From assembly GCF_002307475.1 (NCBI RefSeq), contig NZ_NTMH01000053.1:1-64000 (forward strand): a DNA stretch of 64,000 nucleotides, given 5' to 3'. Both the position numbers and the translations under genes were made by a program. Below are positions 20,001-28,740 of this stretch, in pieces. The stretch is from Pantoea allii. GTDB taxonomy: Bacteria > Pseudomonadota > Gammaproteobacteria > Enterobacterales > Enterobacteriaceae. The notes beneath the pieces are model-generated. The model did not search any database. It saw only the letters and a list, made by a program, of their open reading frames with translations, and had not been told where the DNA came from. Within the stretch, counting starts at the first letter, position 1. Each line of letters opens with the position of its first letter.

Positions 20001-20999
20001 TTATTTAGCGGCAGCGCGGGCGTCGCTAATCCACTGATCAAACTGTGCCTGATGGCCTTTGATCCAACCGTCTACGTGACGATTGATATCCTCTTCCGAG
20101 TTTTGCCCGGCATGCATGGCTGCATTTTCCGCATTGATATCATTAATCGGCAGTTTCATGTCGGCAAACAGTTTGGCTGCGGCCGGATTTTTTTCCGCCC
20201 AGGCTTTGTTGGCAACGATGTGCATCGTGTTGACCGGGAAACCATAGTTCGCGCCGTTAGCCAGTTTGGTATCCACGCCTTTTTGTTCGCCCGGTAATGA
20301 GGAGAACGGCACCTGGAGCCAAACGACGTCGCGGCCCGGTTTAAGCACATCACTCAGCCAGTAAGGCGTCCAGGTGTAGTACAGAATAGGTTTTCCCTGT
20401 TTAAAGCGCGCCAGGGTGTCCGCCACCATTGCCGAGTAGTTGCCCATGTTAGCGGTGACTGTTTTACTCAGACCATAAGCCTCATTCTGGTGATTAATCA
20501 CCGCCTCACAGCCCCAGCCTGGCGTACAGCCGGTCATATCCGCTTTACCATCCCCATTACTATCAAACAGCTGGGCAATTTTCGGATCTTTTAGCTGGGC
20601 GATATTGGTGATGTGATACTTCTCAGCGGTTTTCTTGTCGATGAGATAGCCTTGAGCCGCACCGGAGACGTAGGTTCCCTGGCGATAAAACTTATTGCTA
20701 CCGCCTGCGGCTTTATACATATCGTCATGCAGAGGCTGCCAGTTGGTCGCCAGGAAGGTCGCATCGCCAGACGCAATGGTGGTATAGGCAACGTTGTAAT
20801 CCACTTCACTGGGTTTCTCGACGGTATAACCCAGTTTCTCCAGGCCACGGCTCACCAGCAGCGTCTGAAACGTTTCTTCAGCAATCGTACTCTGTACCGG
20901 TTTAACCGTAATGCCTTTACCGGGCTGATCGGCGGCGAACGTCTGAGAAGCGGATAAAGCCGCCAGAATGGCAACTACGGCAGGGATCGTCTTGCGCAT
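20001..20999 (-). CDS. proX: Glycine betaine/proline betaine-binding periplasmic protein ProX
   Basis: A 332-residue substrate-binding protein with a Sec signal peptide (about residues 1-22, cleavage after QTFAA). It shows aromatic-cage regions (TNWQPLHDDMY and YTWTPYWLSDVL) used by the family to bind quaternary amines, and the disulfide pair in MTGCTPGWGC. It delivers glycine betaine to ProVW under osmotic stress. It is the last gene of proVWX, 59 bp after proW, and is followed by an intrinsic terminator. Confidence 0.96.
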   Translation of the reverse strand: MRKTIPAVVAILAALSASQTFAADQPGKGITVKPVQSTIAEETFQTLLVSRGLEKLGYTVEKPSEVDYNVAYTTIASGDATFLATNWQPLHDDMYKAAGGSNKFYRQGTYVSGAAQGYLIDKKTAEKYHITNIAQLKDPKIAQLFDSNGDGKADMTGCTPGWGCEAVINHQNEAYGLSKTVTANMGNYSAMVADTLARFKQGKPILYYTWTPYWLSDVLKPGRDVVWLQVPFSSLPGEQKGVDTKLANGANYGFPVNTMHIVANKAWAEKNPAAAKLFADMKLPINDINAENAAMHAGQNSEEDINRHVDGWIKGHQAQFDQWISDARAAAK

Positions 21000-21058
21000 G
21001 GTTATTCCTCGTTTTTGTTGTCGCGTTAAAGGCGGCAGATAACGGCCGCCTTTACTGT

Positions 21059-22210
21059 TCAGGATTTACGGAAGGGACGTGTCAGCAGGCCAATTGGCCC
21101 GGTGTGATACCAGTGGCGGCTGCCACGGCTGCGTTTGTCACGCGCCACCGATTGGGTCAGGCGGTCAAGGATGATGGCCAGAATCACGATGCCGACACCG
21201 CCCACGGAGGCCAGGCCCATGTCCAGACGACCAATGCCGCGTAGCACCATCTGGCCCAGTCCACCGACGGCAATCATGGAGGCAATCACCACCATCGACA
21301 GCGCCAGCATCAGCGTCTGATTCACGCCGGCCATAATGGTTGGCATCGCCAACGGCAACTGGACTTTGAACAGCAGCTGATGCGGGCTGGCACCAAAGGA
21401 CTCACTGGCTTCGATCAGGTCGGCAGGAACCTGCTTGATCCCCAGAATGGTCAGCCTGACAATCGGCGGCAGGGCAAAGATAATGGTGACGACAACGCCC
21501 GGCACATTACCAATACCAAACAGCATGACAATCGGAACCAGATAAACGAAGGCCGGTGTGGTCTGCATCGCGTCCAGCAGCGGGCGCACAATTCTTGCCG
21601 CGCGTTCACTGCGCGCCAGCCAGATCCCCATCGGCAAGCCAATGATGATGCAAAACAGCAGGGCCGTGAGCACCAGCGCCAGGGTAATCATGGCCTGCGA
21701 CCAGGCACCAATAGCGCCAATGGCGATCAGCGAAATCAGCGTGGCAATGCCCATTGCCGGACTGGCGATTTGCCAGGCGATTAACGCAAACAGCGCGATA
21801 GCAACGGGCGCGGGCATACCCAGCAACAGCTGTTGAAACGCGCTGAGGATATAATCCACCGGCACGCGAATACTTTGAAAGACCGGGCGGAAATGATTCA
21901 CCACCCAGTCGATCCCTTCGGTTACCCAGTGATCCAGCGGAATCCAGGTTTTATGGAAGGGGTCAATGAGCGAGAAATGGTCAGCCTGGGGCGCGGGCGC
22001 GTTGTTCAACCAGTCGGTGCTGCTGGTGGAGCCTGTCGCGGCACTGCCATCCGGGGTGCCCCACGCATCTGCACCGCCGGTGGCTGCATGATGGCTGCTG
22101 TCGGCGGCACTGCTCTGGTCTGCGGCACCAGACCAGGGATCGCTATTCTGGCTGCTCTGTGTATCCGTTGCCGCCGCGTTATCCCATGGGGTTGATGTCT
22201 CTTTACTCAT
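21059..22210 (-). CDS. proW: Glycine betaine/proline betaine ABC permease ProW
   Basis: A 383-residue inner-membrane permease. The N-terminal ~80 residues form a hydrophilic Ser/Ala/Asp/Gln-rich tail, longer than in E. coli (354-residue protein). The membrane domain and EAA loop (ADLIEASESFGASPHQLLFKVQLPLA) are well conserved. The ATG at 22210 follows an AAGGAG site and overlaps the end of proV by 8 nt, indicating translational coupling. The extended tail is the only notable difference. Confidence 0.96.
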   Translation of the reverse strand: MSKETSTPWDNAAATDTQSSQNSDPWSGAADQSSAADSSHHAATGGADAWGTPDGSAATGSTSSTDWLNNAPAPQADHFSLIDPFHKTWIPLDHWVTEGIDWVVNHFRPVFQSIRVPVDYILSAFQQLLLGMPAPVAIALFALIAWQIASPAMGIATLISLIAIGAIGAWSQAMITLALVLTALLFCIIIGLPMGIWLARSERAARIVRPLLDAMQTTPAFVYLVPIVMLFGIGNVPGVVVTIIFALPPIVRLTILGIKQVPADLIEASESFGASPHQLLFKVQLPLAMPTIMAGVNQTLMLALSMVVIASMIAVGGLGQMVLRGIGRLDMGLASVGGVGIVILAIILDRLTQSVARDKRSRGSRHWYHTGPIGLLTRPFRKS

Positions 22211-23402
22211 TGCTGGCTCCTTCACGATCTAAAGCACGTAAGAGCGTGCTTTTGGAGATCACGCCGACGTATTGATTTTCTTCTCCCACCACCGGAACGG
22301 CACAGGGTGCCTGCGCCACATGTGAGAGCAGTTCATTTAACGAGGTCGTGGCAGGAACCGCCGTGGGCGCGTCGAGCAGGGCGCTTTCCAGCCCTTGTCC
22401 TGCCGCCAGCGCCGCTTTAAGAGAGTCGGTTGACACTACACCGATGAATTTCTGTTTTTCCAGCACGTAGCCGAACTCACGATCTTCATCCTGCAGCAGT
22501 TTTATGGCCGAGCGCGGGCCTAAACCGGCCGCTTTACGGATCAGCGCGCCAGCATTACGGCGTGCAATATCGTTAGCGCTGAAAACATGGCTGATATCGA
22601 CACCGCGGAAGAACGTACGGACGTAATCATTGGCCGGATTATTCAGAATTTCGTCAGGTGAACCCACCTGGACGACTTCGCCATTTTGCATAATGGCAAT
22701 GCGGTCGCCAATGCGCATGGCTTCATCCAGATCGTGTGAAATAAACACGATGGTGCGCTGATGTCTGGCCTGTAATTTCACCAGCTCATCCTGCATTTCG
22801 GTACGAATTAAGGGATCGAGCGCAGAGAAGGCTTCATCCATTAATAAAATATCGGGATTAATGGCTAAAGCACGAGCCAGACCTACACGTTGACGCATTC
22901 CGCCTGACAGCTCATCAGGATAGGCATGGGCATAATTTTCCAGCCCAACCTGACGCAACGCCTCAAGGGCTTTTTCCTGCCGTTCCACCAGGGGCGTTCC
23001 GGCTAATTCCATACCAAACGCGGCATTATTTAACACGTTAAGATGCGGCATTAATGCGAATGACTGAAACACCATGCTGATCTTATTTCGGCGAACCTCC
23101 CGCAGTTCGCTGTCCGATATTTTCGCAATATCGACACCGTCAATAATCACCTGGCCGCGCGTCGGCTCTATCAGACGATTGAGAAGGCGAACCATGGTGG
23201 ATTTTCCTGAACCGGATAACCCCATGATGACGAATATCTCGCCTTCTTCAATGGCCAGACTGGCATTTTTGACACCCAACGACAAGCCTGTCTTTGCGAG
23301 TATCTCCTCTTTGCCACAGCCCTTATCAATATATTTAAATGCCCTCTGTGGATTATCGCCAAATACCTTATAAAGATTTTTTACTTCTAATTTAATTGTC
23401 AT
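22203..23402 (-). CDS. proV: Glycine betaine/proline betaine ABC ATPase ProV
   Basis: A 399-residue ATPase. It has the OpuA/ProV N-terminal extension (NPQRAFKYIDKGCGKEEI), Walker A GLSGSGKST, signature LSGGMRQR, Walker B ILLMDEAFSALD and the switch histidine in ISHDLDEAM. Two CBS repeats occupy about residues 280-395, where the family senses osmotic or ionic state. It powers betaine uptake with ProW and ProX. It is first in the operon, and its promoter lies in the 368-bp gap toward nrdF. Confidence 0.97.
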   Translation of the reverse strand: MTIKLEVKNLYKVFGDNPQRAFKYIDKGCGKEEILAKTGLSLGVKNASLAIEEGEIFVIMGLSGSGKSTMVRLLNRLIEPTRGQVIIDGVDIAKISDSELREVRRNKISMVFQSFALMPHLNVLNNAAFGMELAGTPLVERQEKALEALRQVGLENYAHAYPDELSGGMRQRVGLARALAINPDILLMDEAFSALDPLIRTEMQDELVKLQARHQRTIVFISHDLDEAMRIGDRIAIMQNGEVVQVGSPDEILNNPANDYVRTFFRGVDISHVFSANDIARRNAGALIRKAAGLGPRSAIKLLQDEDREFGYVLEKQKFIGVVSTDSLKAALAAGQGLESALLDAPTAVPATTSLNELLSHVAQAPCAVPVVGEENQYVGVISKSTLLRALDREGASNE

Positions 23403-23770
23403 GCGATAGTGAAGCCCTGATTAAATTATTTTAATGTGAAATGACGTGTCCTGGTCGAATTTAAGCAGGCTATAACCTGACATACTCAGATTATCTGTCA
23501 ACCCTGACGTGAAATATCCATGGCTAAAAATTACCCGTCATGTCGATAATTTCCAGTGCTCACAAGGGATGAGGGAAGATGAATTTTTTGTGATTTATTT
23601 GAGAAATAGCAGATAATTAGCCTGCTCAGACGAAGGGAATTGCCACAATGGCGTGAGGATCAGAGGAAAGGGATAAGAAATAATGATAGCGATAAGGCTG
23701 AAATAACGGATTATAAATCAGTGTCATTAATGATTAATGACTGTGCCGCAGAATCACGGCACAGGGTTCA
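23403..23770 (-). promoter_or_regulatory. nrdF-proV intergenic region (proU control region)
   Basis: The 368-bp AT-rich gap sits where E. coli has the proU promoters. I see a short hairpin after nrdF (tgtgccg/cggcaca, 23742-23763) and an adjacent AT palindrome (tcattaa-tga-ttaatga, 23724-23740). Osmotic control through H-NS is known for E. coli proU and fits the AT content. Exact promoter elements could not be assigned with confidence. Confidence 0.5.
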
Positions 23771-24730
23771 CTAAAAACTCCAGTCTTCGTCTTCGGTTTC
23801 TACCGCTTTTCCCATCACATAGGAAGAACCCGAGCCCGAAAAGAAATCATGGTTTTCATCTGCGTTAGGGGACAGGGCAGACAAAATCGCCGGGTTGACG
23901 TTGGTCATTTCTGCCGGGAACAGCGCTTCGTAGCCCAGGTTCATCAAGGCCTTGTTGGCGTTGTAGTGCAGGAAGGTTTTGACCTCTTCCGCCCAGCCGA
24001 CATCGCCATAAAGCGCTTCGGTATAAACCACCTCGTTTTCATACAGCGCCAGCAGCAAATCAATGGCGAACTGCTGCAAGGCTTCGCGGCGACCTTCATC
24101 AACCTGCTCAAGGGCTTTCTGGTACTTGTAGCCGATATAGTAGCCGTGTACCGCTTCATCACGGATGATGAGCCGAATCAGGTCGGCGGTATTGGTCAGT
24201 TTGCCACGACTGGACCAGTACATCGGCAGCCAGAATCCCGAATAGAACAGGAATGACTCCAGAAAAACGCTGGCAATTTTTTTCTTCAACGGATCGTCAG
24301 CACGGTAATGGGTGAGGATGATCTCGGCTTTGTTTTGCAGCGCCTGATTCTCTTCGCTCCACTGATAAGCGGCATCCACATCGCTGGTGTTACACAATGT
24401 CGAAAAAATCGAGCTGTATGAGCGGGCATGTACCGCCTCCATAAAGCTGATATTCGACAGCACCGCCTCTTCATGCGGCGTCAGCGCATCGGGCATTAAT
24501 CCCGGTGCACCCAGCACGTTCTGAATGGTGTCCAGCAGCGTCAGGCCAGTAAACACGCGAATAGTCAGCTGCTGCTGCTGTTTATCCAGCGTCTGCCAGG
24601 CAGGCAGATCGTTGGACAGCGGCACTTTTTCCGGTAACCAGAAGTTGCTGGTCAGACGGTTCCATACCTCAAGATCTTTCTCATCCTGAATACGGTTCCA
24701 GTTAATGGCTTGAATTTGTCTGAGTTGCAT
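23771..24730 (-). CDS. nrdF: Ribonucleotide reductase class Ib, beta subunit NrdF
   Basis: A 319-residue diiron/dimanganese ferritin-like subunit, the E. coli length. Metal ligands are visible in the helices with EEAVLSNISFMEAVHARSYS and RDEAVHGYYIGYKYQ, and the radical tyrosine lies in the first of these regions. It supplies the tyrosyl radical for deoxyribonucleotide synthesis under manganese-replete, iron-poor or oxidative conditions. It is the last gene of nrdHIEF, 9 bp after nrdE. Confidence 0.97.
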   Translation of the reverse strand: MQLRQIQAINWNRIQDEKDLEVWNRLTSNFWLPEKVPLSNDLPAWQTLDKQQQQLTIRVFTGLTLLDTIQNVLGAPGLMPDALTPHEEAVLSNISFMEAVHARSYSSIFSTLCNTSDVDAAYQWSEENQALQNKAEIILTHYRADDPLKKKIASVFLESFLFYSGFWLPMYWSSRGKLTNTADLIRLIIRDEAVHGYYIGYKYQKALEQVDEGRREALQQFAIDLLLALYENEVVYTEALYGDVGWAEEVKTFLHYNANKALMNLGYEALFPAEMTNVNPAILSALSPNADENHDFFSGSGSSYVMGKAVETEDEDWSF

Positions 24731-24739
24731 AATGTGTTC

Positions 24740-26878
24740 TCACAGTGCGCAGGAGACGCAGCCCTGAACTTCAGTGCCTTGCAGGGCCATCTGGCGCAGT
24801 CGAATGTAGTAAAGCGTTTTGATCCCTTTTTTCCAGGCGTAAATCTGCGCTTTATTTATGTCGCGCGTGGTCACGTCATCCCGGAAGAAAAGCGTTAATG
24901 ACAGGCCCTGATCCACATGCCGGGTCGCCTCAGCGTAGGTATCAATAATGGCTTCCGGCCCAATCTGGTAAGCATCCTGATAGAGTTCCAGATTGTCATT
25001 GGTCATAAAGGGCGCCGGATAGTAAACACGGCCGGTTTTACCCTCTTTGCGGATCTCTATTCGCGACACAATCGGATGAATACTGGACGTGGCGTGATTG
25101 ATGTAAGAGATCGAACCGGTGGGCGGTATCGCCTGCAAATTCTGATTGTACAAACCGGACGCCATCACCGAGTCCCGCAGTGCCAACCAGTCATCCTGCG
25201 TGGGTAAGGTGATGCCCGCACTGGCAAACAGGGCAGCGATGCGGGGCGTACGCGGTTGCCAGTCACACTGCAGATATTTGTCAAAATAGGCACCGGTGGC
25301 ATAGGTTGACGCCGCAAAGCCATCAAAGGCCTGTTGGCGCTCTTTTGCCAGCTGATTTGAGGCGCGCAGCGCATAATAGGTCACACAGTAAAAATAGAGG
25401 TTGGTGAAATCCAGCGCTTCCGGTGAACCATAGGCGATGCCTTCGCGGGCCAGATAGCCATGCAGATTCATCTGGCCCAGGCCAATAGCATGGGAGCGGC
25501 GATTGCCTTCTGCCACGGAGGGAACCGAACCGATATCACTCATATCTGACACCGCCGTTAGCGCACGTATTGCCGTCTCCACCGTGTGCGCCAAATCGCC
25601 AGAGTCCATCGCATGGGCAATATTCAGCGAACCAAGGTTACAGGAGATGTCTTTTCCCATCCGGCGATAGCTGAGATCCTCATTGAATTCACTGGCGCTG
25701 TTCACCTGCAAAATCTCTGAGCAAAGGTTGCTCATATTGATGCGACCGGCAATCGGGTTATCCCGGTTGACGCTGTCCTCATACATGATGTAGGGATAGC
25801 CCGATTCAAACTGGATTTCCGCCAGCGTCTGAAAGAAATCGCGCGGCTGGATATAGGTTTTACGGATTCTGTCGTCCGCCAGCATCGCCTGGTATTTTTC
25901 GCTGATGCTGATATCCCCAAACGCCTGACCGTATATCCGCTCAACATCGTAGGGCGAGAACAGCGCCATCGGCTGATTCTCTTTGGCGAGCTGGAACGTA
26001 ATGTCAGGGATCACCACGCCCAACGACAGCGTTTTAATGCGGATTTTCTCGTCCGCGTTTTCGCGCTTAGTATCAAGAAAGCGCAAAATGTCTGGATGGT
26101 GCGCATTGAGCCAGACCGCCCCGGCACCCTGACGTGCGCCAAGCTGATTGGCATAGGAAAACGCGTCCTCCAGCATCTTCATCACCGGAATGACGCCGGA
26201 AGACTGATTTTCAATGCGCTTAATCGGCGCGCCGGACTCGCGCAGGTTCGACAGCAGAAACGCCACGCCGCCGCCGCGTTTTGACAGCTGCAGGGCAGAA
26301 TTCACCGCCCGGCCAATCGACTCCATATTGTCTTCAATACGCAGCAGGAAGCAGGAGACCAGCTCGCCGCGCTGTTGCTTGCCGCTGTTGAGGAACGTCG
26401 GCGTCGCGGGCTGAAAACGCCCGCTCAGGATGGCCTCCAGCACCGATCGTGCCAGCGCTTCATCCCCTTGCGCCAGCGTCAGCGCTACCATACAGGCACG
26501 TTGCTCGAAGGTTTCCAGGTAACGCTTTCCATCAAAGGTTTTTAGCGTATAGCTGGTGTAGTATTTCCACGCACCTAAAAACGTTTTGAACTCAAAGCCC
26601 CATGCCTCGGCTTCATCGTGCAGCGCGCACAGGAAGTTAAAATCATACTGATTGAGCACGGCGGCTTCGTAGTAGCCTTCGGCCACCAGATAGCGCAGGC
26701 GCTCGGCAACGCTGGCGAAGTGCTGAGTATTAGGTTGCACGTGCTGAATAAGAAACTGACGCGCGGCCTGCTGATCCTTCTCAAACTGGATGCGGCCATC
26801 GGCGTCATACAGGTTCAGCATGGCGTTCAGCGCATGGTAGTCCAGCGCTACGTTGTTGAGGGTATCTGTCGTTGCCAA
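24740..26878 (-). CDS. nrdE: Ribonucleotide reductase class Ib, alpha subunit NrdE
   Basis: A 712-residue catalytic subunit. Active-site landmarks include SCFLLRIEDNMESIG, MNLHGYLAREGIAYG, PPTGSISYINHATSS and the C-terminal redox pair (GCVSCAL). It reduces ribonucleoside diphosphates with NrdF and is re-reduced by NrdH. The reading frame aligned to the E. coli start (MATTDT) begins with a TTG codon at 26878, which overlaps nrdI by 31 nt; this suggests coupled, moderated translation. It lacks an N-terminal ATP cone, as expected for class Ib. Confidence 0.96.
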   Translation of the reverse strand: MATTDTLNNVALDYHALNAMLNLYDADGRIQFEKDQQAARQFLIQHVQPNTQHFASVAERLRYLVAEGYYEAAVLNQYDFNFLCALHDEAEAWGFEFKTFLGAWKYYTSYTLKTFDGKRYLETFEQRACMVALTLAQGDEALARSVLEAILSGRFQPATPTFLNSGKQQRGELVSCFLLRIEDNMESIGRAVNSALQLSKRGGGVAFLLSNLRESGAPIKRIENQSSGVIPVMKMLEDAFSYANQLGARQGAGAVWLNAHHPDILRFLDTKRENADEKIRIKTLSLGVVIPDITFQLAKENQPMALFSPYDVERIYGQAFGDISISEKYQAMLADDRIRKTYIQPRDFFQTLAEIQFESGYPYIMYEDSVNRDNPIAGRINMSNLCSEILQVNSASEFNEDLSYRRMGKDISCNLGSLNIAHAMDSGDLAHTVETAIRALTAVSDMSDIGSVPSVAEGNRRSHAIGLGQMNLHGYLAREGIAYGSPEALDFTNLYFYCVTYYALRASNQLAKERQQAFDGFAASTYATGAYFDKYLQCDWQPRTPRIAALFASAGITLPTQDDWLALRDSVMASGLYNQNLQAIPPTGSISYINHATSSIHPIVSRIEIRKEGKTGRVYYPAPFMTNDNLELYQDAYQIGPEAIIDTYAEATRHVDQGLSLTLFFRDDVTTRDINKAQIYAWKKGIKTLYYIRLRQMALQGTEVQGCVSCAL

Positions 26879-27261
26879 AATTGGGTTACTCCCGCTTTCA
26901 CATTGGCGATATCGTCGGGGGTTCCCATCAGTTCAAACCGATACAGGTAGGGAACCTGACATTTCTTAGCAATGATGTCGCCCGCCAGGCAGTAACCTTC
27001 ACCAAAATTACGGTTACCGGCAGCGATAACGCCGCGCAGTCCGCTGCGGTTAACGTCATCATTGAGAAACTGAATCACTTGTCTGGGCACGGCCCCGCGA
27101 TGACTGCCGCCGCCGTAGCTCGGCACCACCAGGATATAGGGCTGGTGGAGATGCAGCTGTTGCTTACCATCAATCGGTATGCGGTACGCAGGCAGACCCA
27201 GACGGGTAATAAACCGATGGGTGTTTTCCGACTGGCTGGAAAAATAGACCAGTGGAAACAT
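26848..27261 (-). CDS. nrdI: Flavodoxin-like protein NrdI
   Basis: A 137-residue flavodoxin-like protein. It begins MFPLVYFSSQSENTHRF (FMN phosphate loop) and has the characteristic VVPSYGGGSHRGAVPRQV and GVIAAGNRNFGEGYCLAGD loops. NrdI supplies the oxidant that assembles the dimanganese-tyrosyl cofactor of NrdF. The start at 27261 lies 4 bp after nrdH; an upstream in-frame codon at 27282 would overlap nrdH and is unlikely. Confidence 0.95.
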   Translation of the reverse strand: MFPLVYFSSQSENTHRFITRLGLPAYRIPIDGKQQLHLHQPYILVVPSYGGGSHRGAVPRQVIQFLNDDVNRSGLRGVIAAGNRNFGEGYCLAGDIIAKKCQVPYLYRFELMGTPDDIANVKAGVTQFWQRQIPSTT

Positions 27262-27265
27262 GTGG

Positions 27266-27508
27266 CTACCCGCCGATCGCAACAGACTGAGACAGGCGGG
27301 CTATCTTGTCCGGTCGGAATCCGCTCCAGTGATCGTCACTGGTCATCACGACCGGCACCTGGCGGTAGCCCAGCGCTTTGAGGTTATCAACCGCCTCAGG
27401 TTGTGAATCAAGGTTGATCAGGTGGTAGTCAATGCCGTGGCGATCCATTGCATTTTTCGTGGCATTACACTGGACACAGTTGTTTTTAGTGTAAATAATA
27501 ATGCGCAT
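27266..27508 (-). CDS. nrdH: Glutaredoxin-like protein NrdH
   Basis: An 80-residue redoxin with the NrdH active site CVQC in YTKNNCVQCNATKNAMD and the C-terminal WSGFRPDKI that is diagnostic of the family. It donates electrons to NrdE and is itself reduced by thioredoxin reductase. The conserved start MRIIIYTKNN at 27508 was chosen over the upstream frame extension to 27586. It is the first gene of nrdHIEF, downstream of two NrdR-like boxes. Confidence 0.96.
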   Translation of the reverse strand: MRIIIYTKNNCVQCNATKNAMDRHGIDYHLINLDSQPEAVDNLKALGYRQVPVVMTSDDHWSGFRPDKIARLSQSVAIGG

Positions 27509-27612
27509 GATTCGTATTCCTCTCTCATTGCGGTGCCGCTGCGGATAACGAAGTGTATTTCCCTGAATCAGGCTTCGTCCTTGCAAACATCTTGTGGGAT
27601 GACAATGAAATG

Positions 27613-27659
27613 AATACTAGATGTAGTGCCTTTGGCGGTCAAGCGTACTATATATAGGG
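27613..27659 (-). promoter_or_regulatory. Paired NrdR boxes of the nrdHIEF promoter
   Basis: Two 16-bp sites on the minus strand, cactacatctagtatt (27613-27628) and ccctatatatagtacg (27644-27659), resemble the NrdR consensus (acacwatatatagtgt-like). They start 31 bp apart, three helical turns, which is the known spacing for cooperative NrdR binding. They lie 105-150 bp upstream of nrdH. Confidence 0.75.
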
Positions 27660-27749
27660 TTAATCGGGGTGAGGGCGGTAAGTCAGTCGCGGCGCGGTCT
27701 GCAACGCGAAAAAAAAATTTGTAAAGCCGGTTGTGCAAAAAACAGGCAC

Positions 27750-27776
27750 AAAAAAGCCCCGCTCAGTGAGCGAGGC
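27750..27776 (-). terminator. Intrinsic terminator of ygaM
   Basis: On the minus strand gcctcgctca/tgagcggggc forms a stem with one mismatch, followed by six T residues. It lies 24 bp past the ygaM stop. Confidence 0.85.
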
Positions 27777-27799
27777 CGATGATAACGATAAGGCAGGGA

Positions 27800-28117
27800 T
27801 TAGCGGCGTGAAACCAGCAACGCGCCCAGAACAATCCCCACGGCAGCGCCGATACCTACGCCATACCAGGGTTTGTCATGCACATAGGCATCAACCTGAT
27901 AACCTGCGTCGCGGGCAACCTGTGAGACACGGTTACCGCCGCCATTGAGTTTCGCGCGGGTTTGCTTCAGTAAGGCTTCCGCCTGACTGCGTGCAGAATT
28001 AACCTCATCTTTCGCTTCACTGCCGTAAGATTTAAGCAGCGCTTCAAGTGAATCAGCCAGCTCGTTCACATCCTGATTGATATCAATGTCATCGTTTTTT
28101 TGCGTTCGATTAAACAT
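27800..28117 (-). CDS. ygaM: YgaM, ElaB/YqjD-type ribosome-associated membrane protein
   Basis: A 105-residue protein of the ElaB/YgaM/YqjD (DUF883) family. An amphipathic helical N-terminal part (about residues 10-70, with repeated Ala/Glu/Lys and many charged residues) precedes a conserved KPWYGVGIGAAVGIVLGALL tail, a single C-terminal membrane anchor. YqjD relatives tether ribosomes to the inner membrane in stationary phase; a similar job for YgaM is inferred. The start at 28117 (MFNRTQ) has a GGGAG site. Confidence 0.9.
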   Translation of the reverse strand: MFNRTQKNDDIDINQDVNELADSLEALLKSYGSEAKDEVNSARSQAEALLKQTRAKLNGGGNRVSQVARDAGYQVDAYVHDKPWYGVGIGAAVGIVLGALLVSRR

Positions 28118-28268
28118 TTTTGGCTCCCTTGTAATTAACACGTAATACTTAGTGTAGACCACGTTTTGCGTAACGAGGCGCGGAATGGCCCTTTAGGGAA
28201 AATTCCGAATGCCCGTGCAGCCATGCTGATGTAAGGTTGCGTGGCTTTTGAAGAGGAGAGGATCAAGC

Positions 28269-28604
28269 ATGTATTTACGACCAGATGAGGTAGCGCGCGT
28301 CCTGGAAAAAGTAGGCTTTGAAGTCGATGAAATTACCCCACGTGCCTATGGCTACCGTCGTGGCGACAACTATGTTTATGTTAACCGCGAAGCCCGCATG
28401 GGGCGCACGGCGCTGATAATCCACCCAACGTTGAAAGAAAAAAGTCAGCCGTTTGCCGACCCGGCTTCCGAAATGAAAACCTGTGATCACTACACGCAGT
28501 TCCCTCTCTACCTGGCGGGTGATTCTCAGGAACATTACGGTATTCCCCACGGATTCAGTTCCCGAATGGCGCTGGAACGCTACATACAGAGCGTGTTCGA
28601 CTAG
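28269..28604 (+). CDS. ygaC: YgaC family protein (DUF2002)
   Basis: A 111-residue protein of unknown function, very close to E. coli YgaC (MYLRPDEVARVLEKVGFEVD and RRGDNYVYVNREARMGRTAL are near-identical). No membrane segment or signal is seen. The start at 28269 follows a GAGGAGAGGA Shine-Dalgarno. In E. coli ygaC is Fur-regulated. It is divergent from ygaM as in E. coli, but the stpA and alaE genes that neighbour them there are absent. Confidence 0.93.
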   Translation: MYLRPDEVARVLEKVGFEVDEITPRAYGYRRGDNYVYVNREARMGRTALIIHPTLKEKSQPFADPASEMKTCDHYTQFPLYLAGDSQEHYGIPHGFSSRMALERYIQSVFD

Positions 28605-28709
28605 CGCATCCCGCCCCGTTAACGCGGGGCAACGACCCCTTCCCGACGACGCGTTACCGCTTCGCCCGTTGCATTTCAACGCGGTCACGCGTATAAATCT
28701 GCTGCATAT

Positions 28710-28733
28710 AGATGTTTAGACGTCCATACGGAT
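28710..28733 (+). promoter_or_regulatory. Tandem MetJ boxes before mmuP
   Basis: Two contiguous octamers, agatgttt and agacgtcc, match the MetJ consensus agacgtct at 6 and 7 of 8 positions; a third weaker one (atacggat) follows. Contiguous 8-bp repeats are the form of MetJ operators. They end 8 bp before the mmuP start, predicting repression by SAM-loaded MetJ. Confidence 0.72.
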
Positions 28734-28740
28734 GGAGTAT

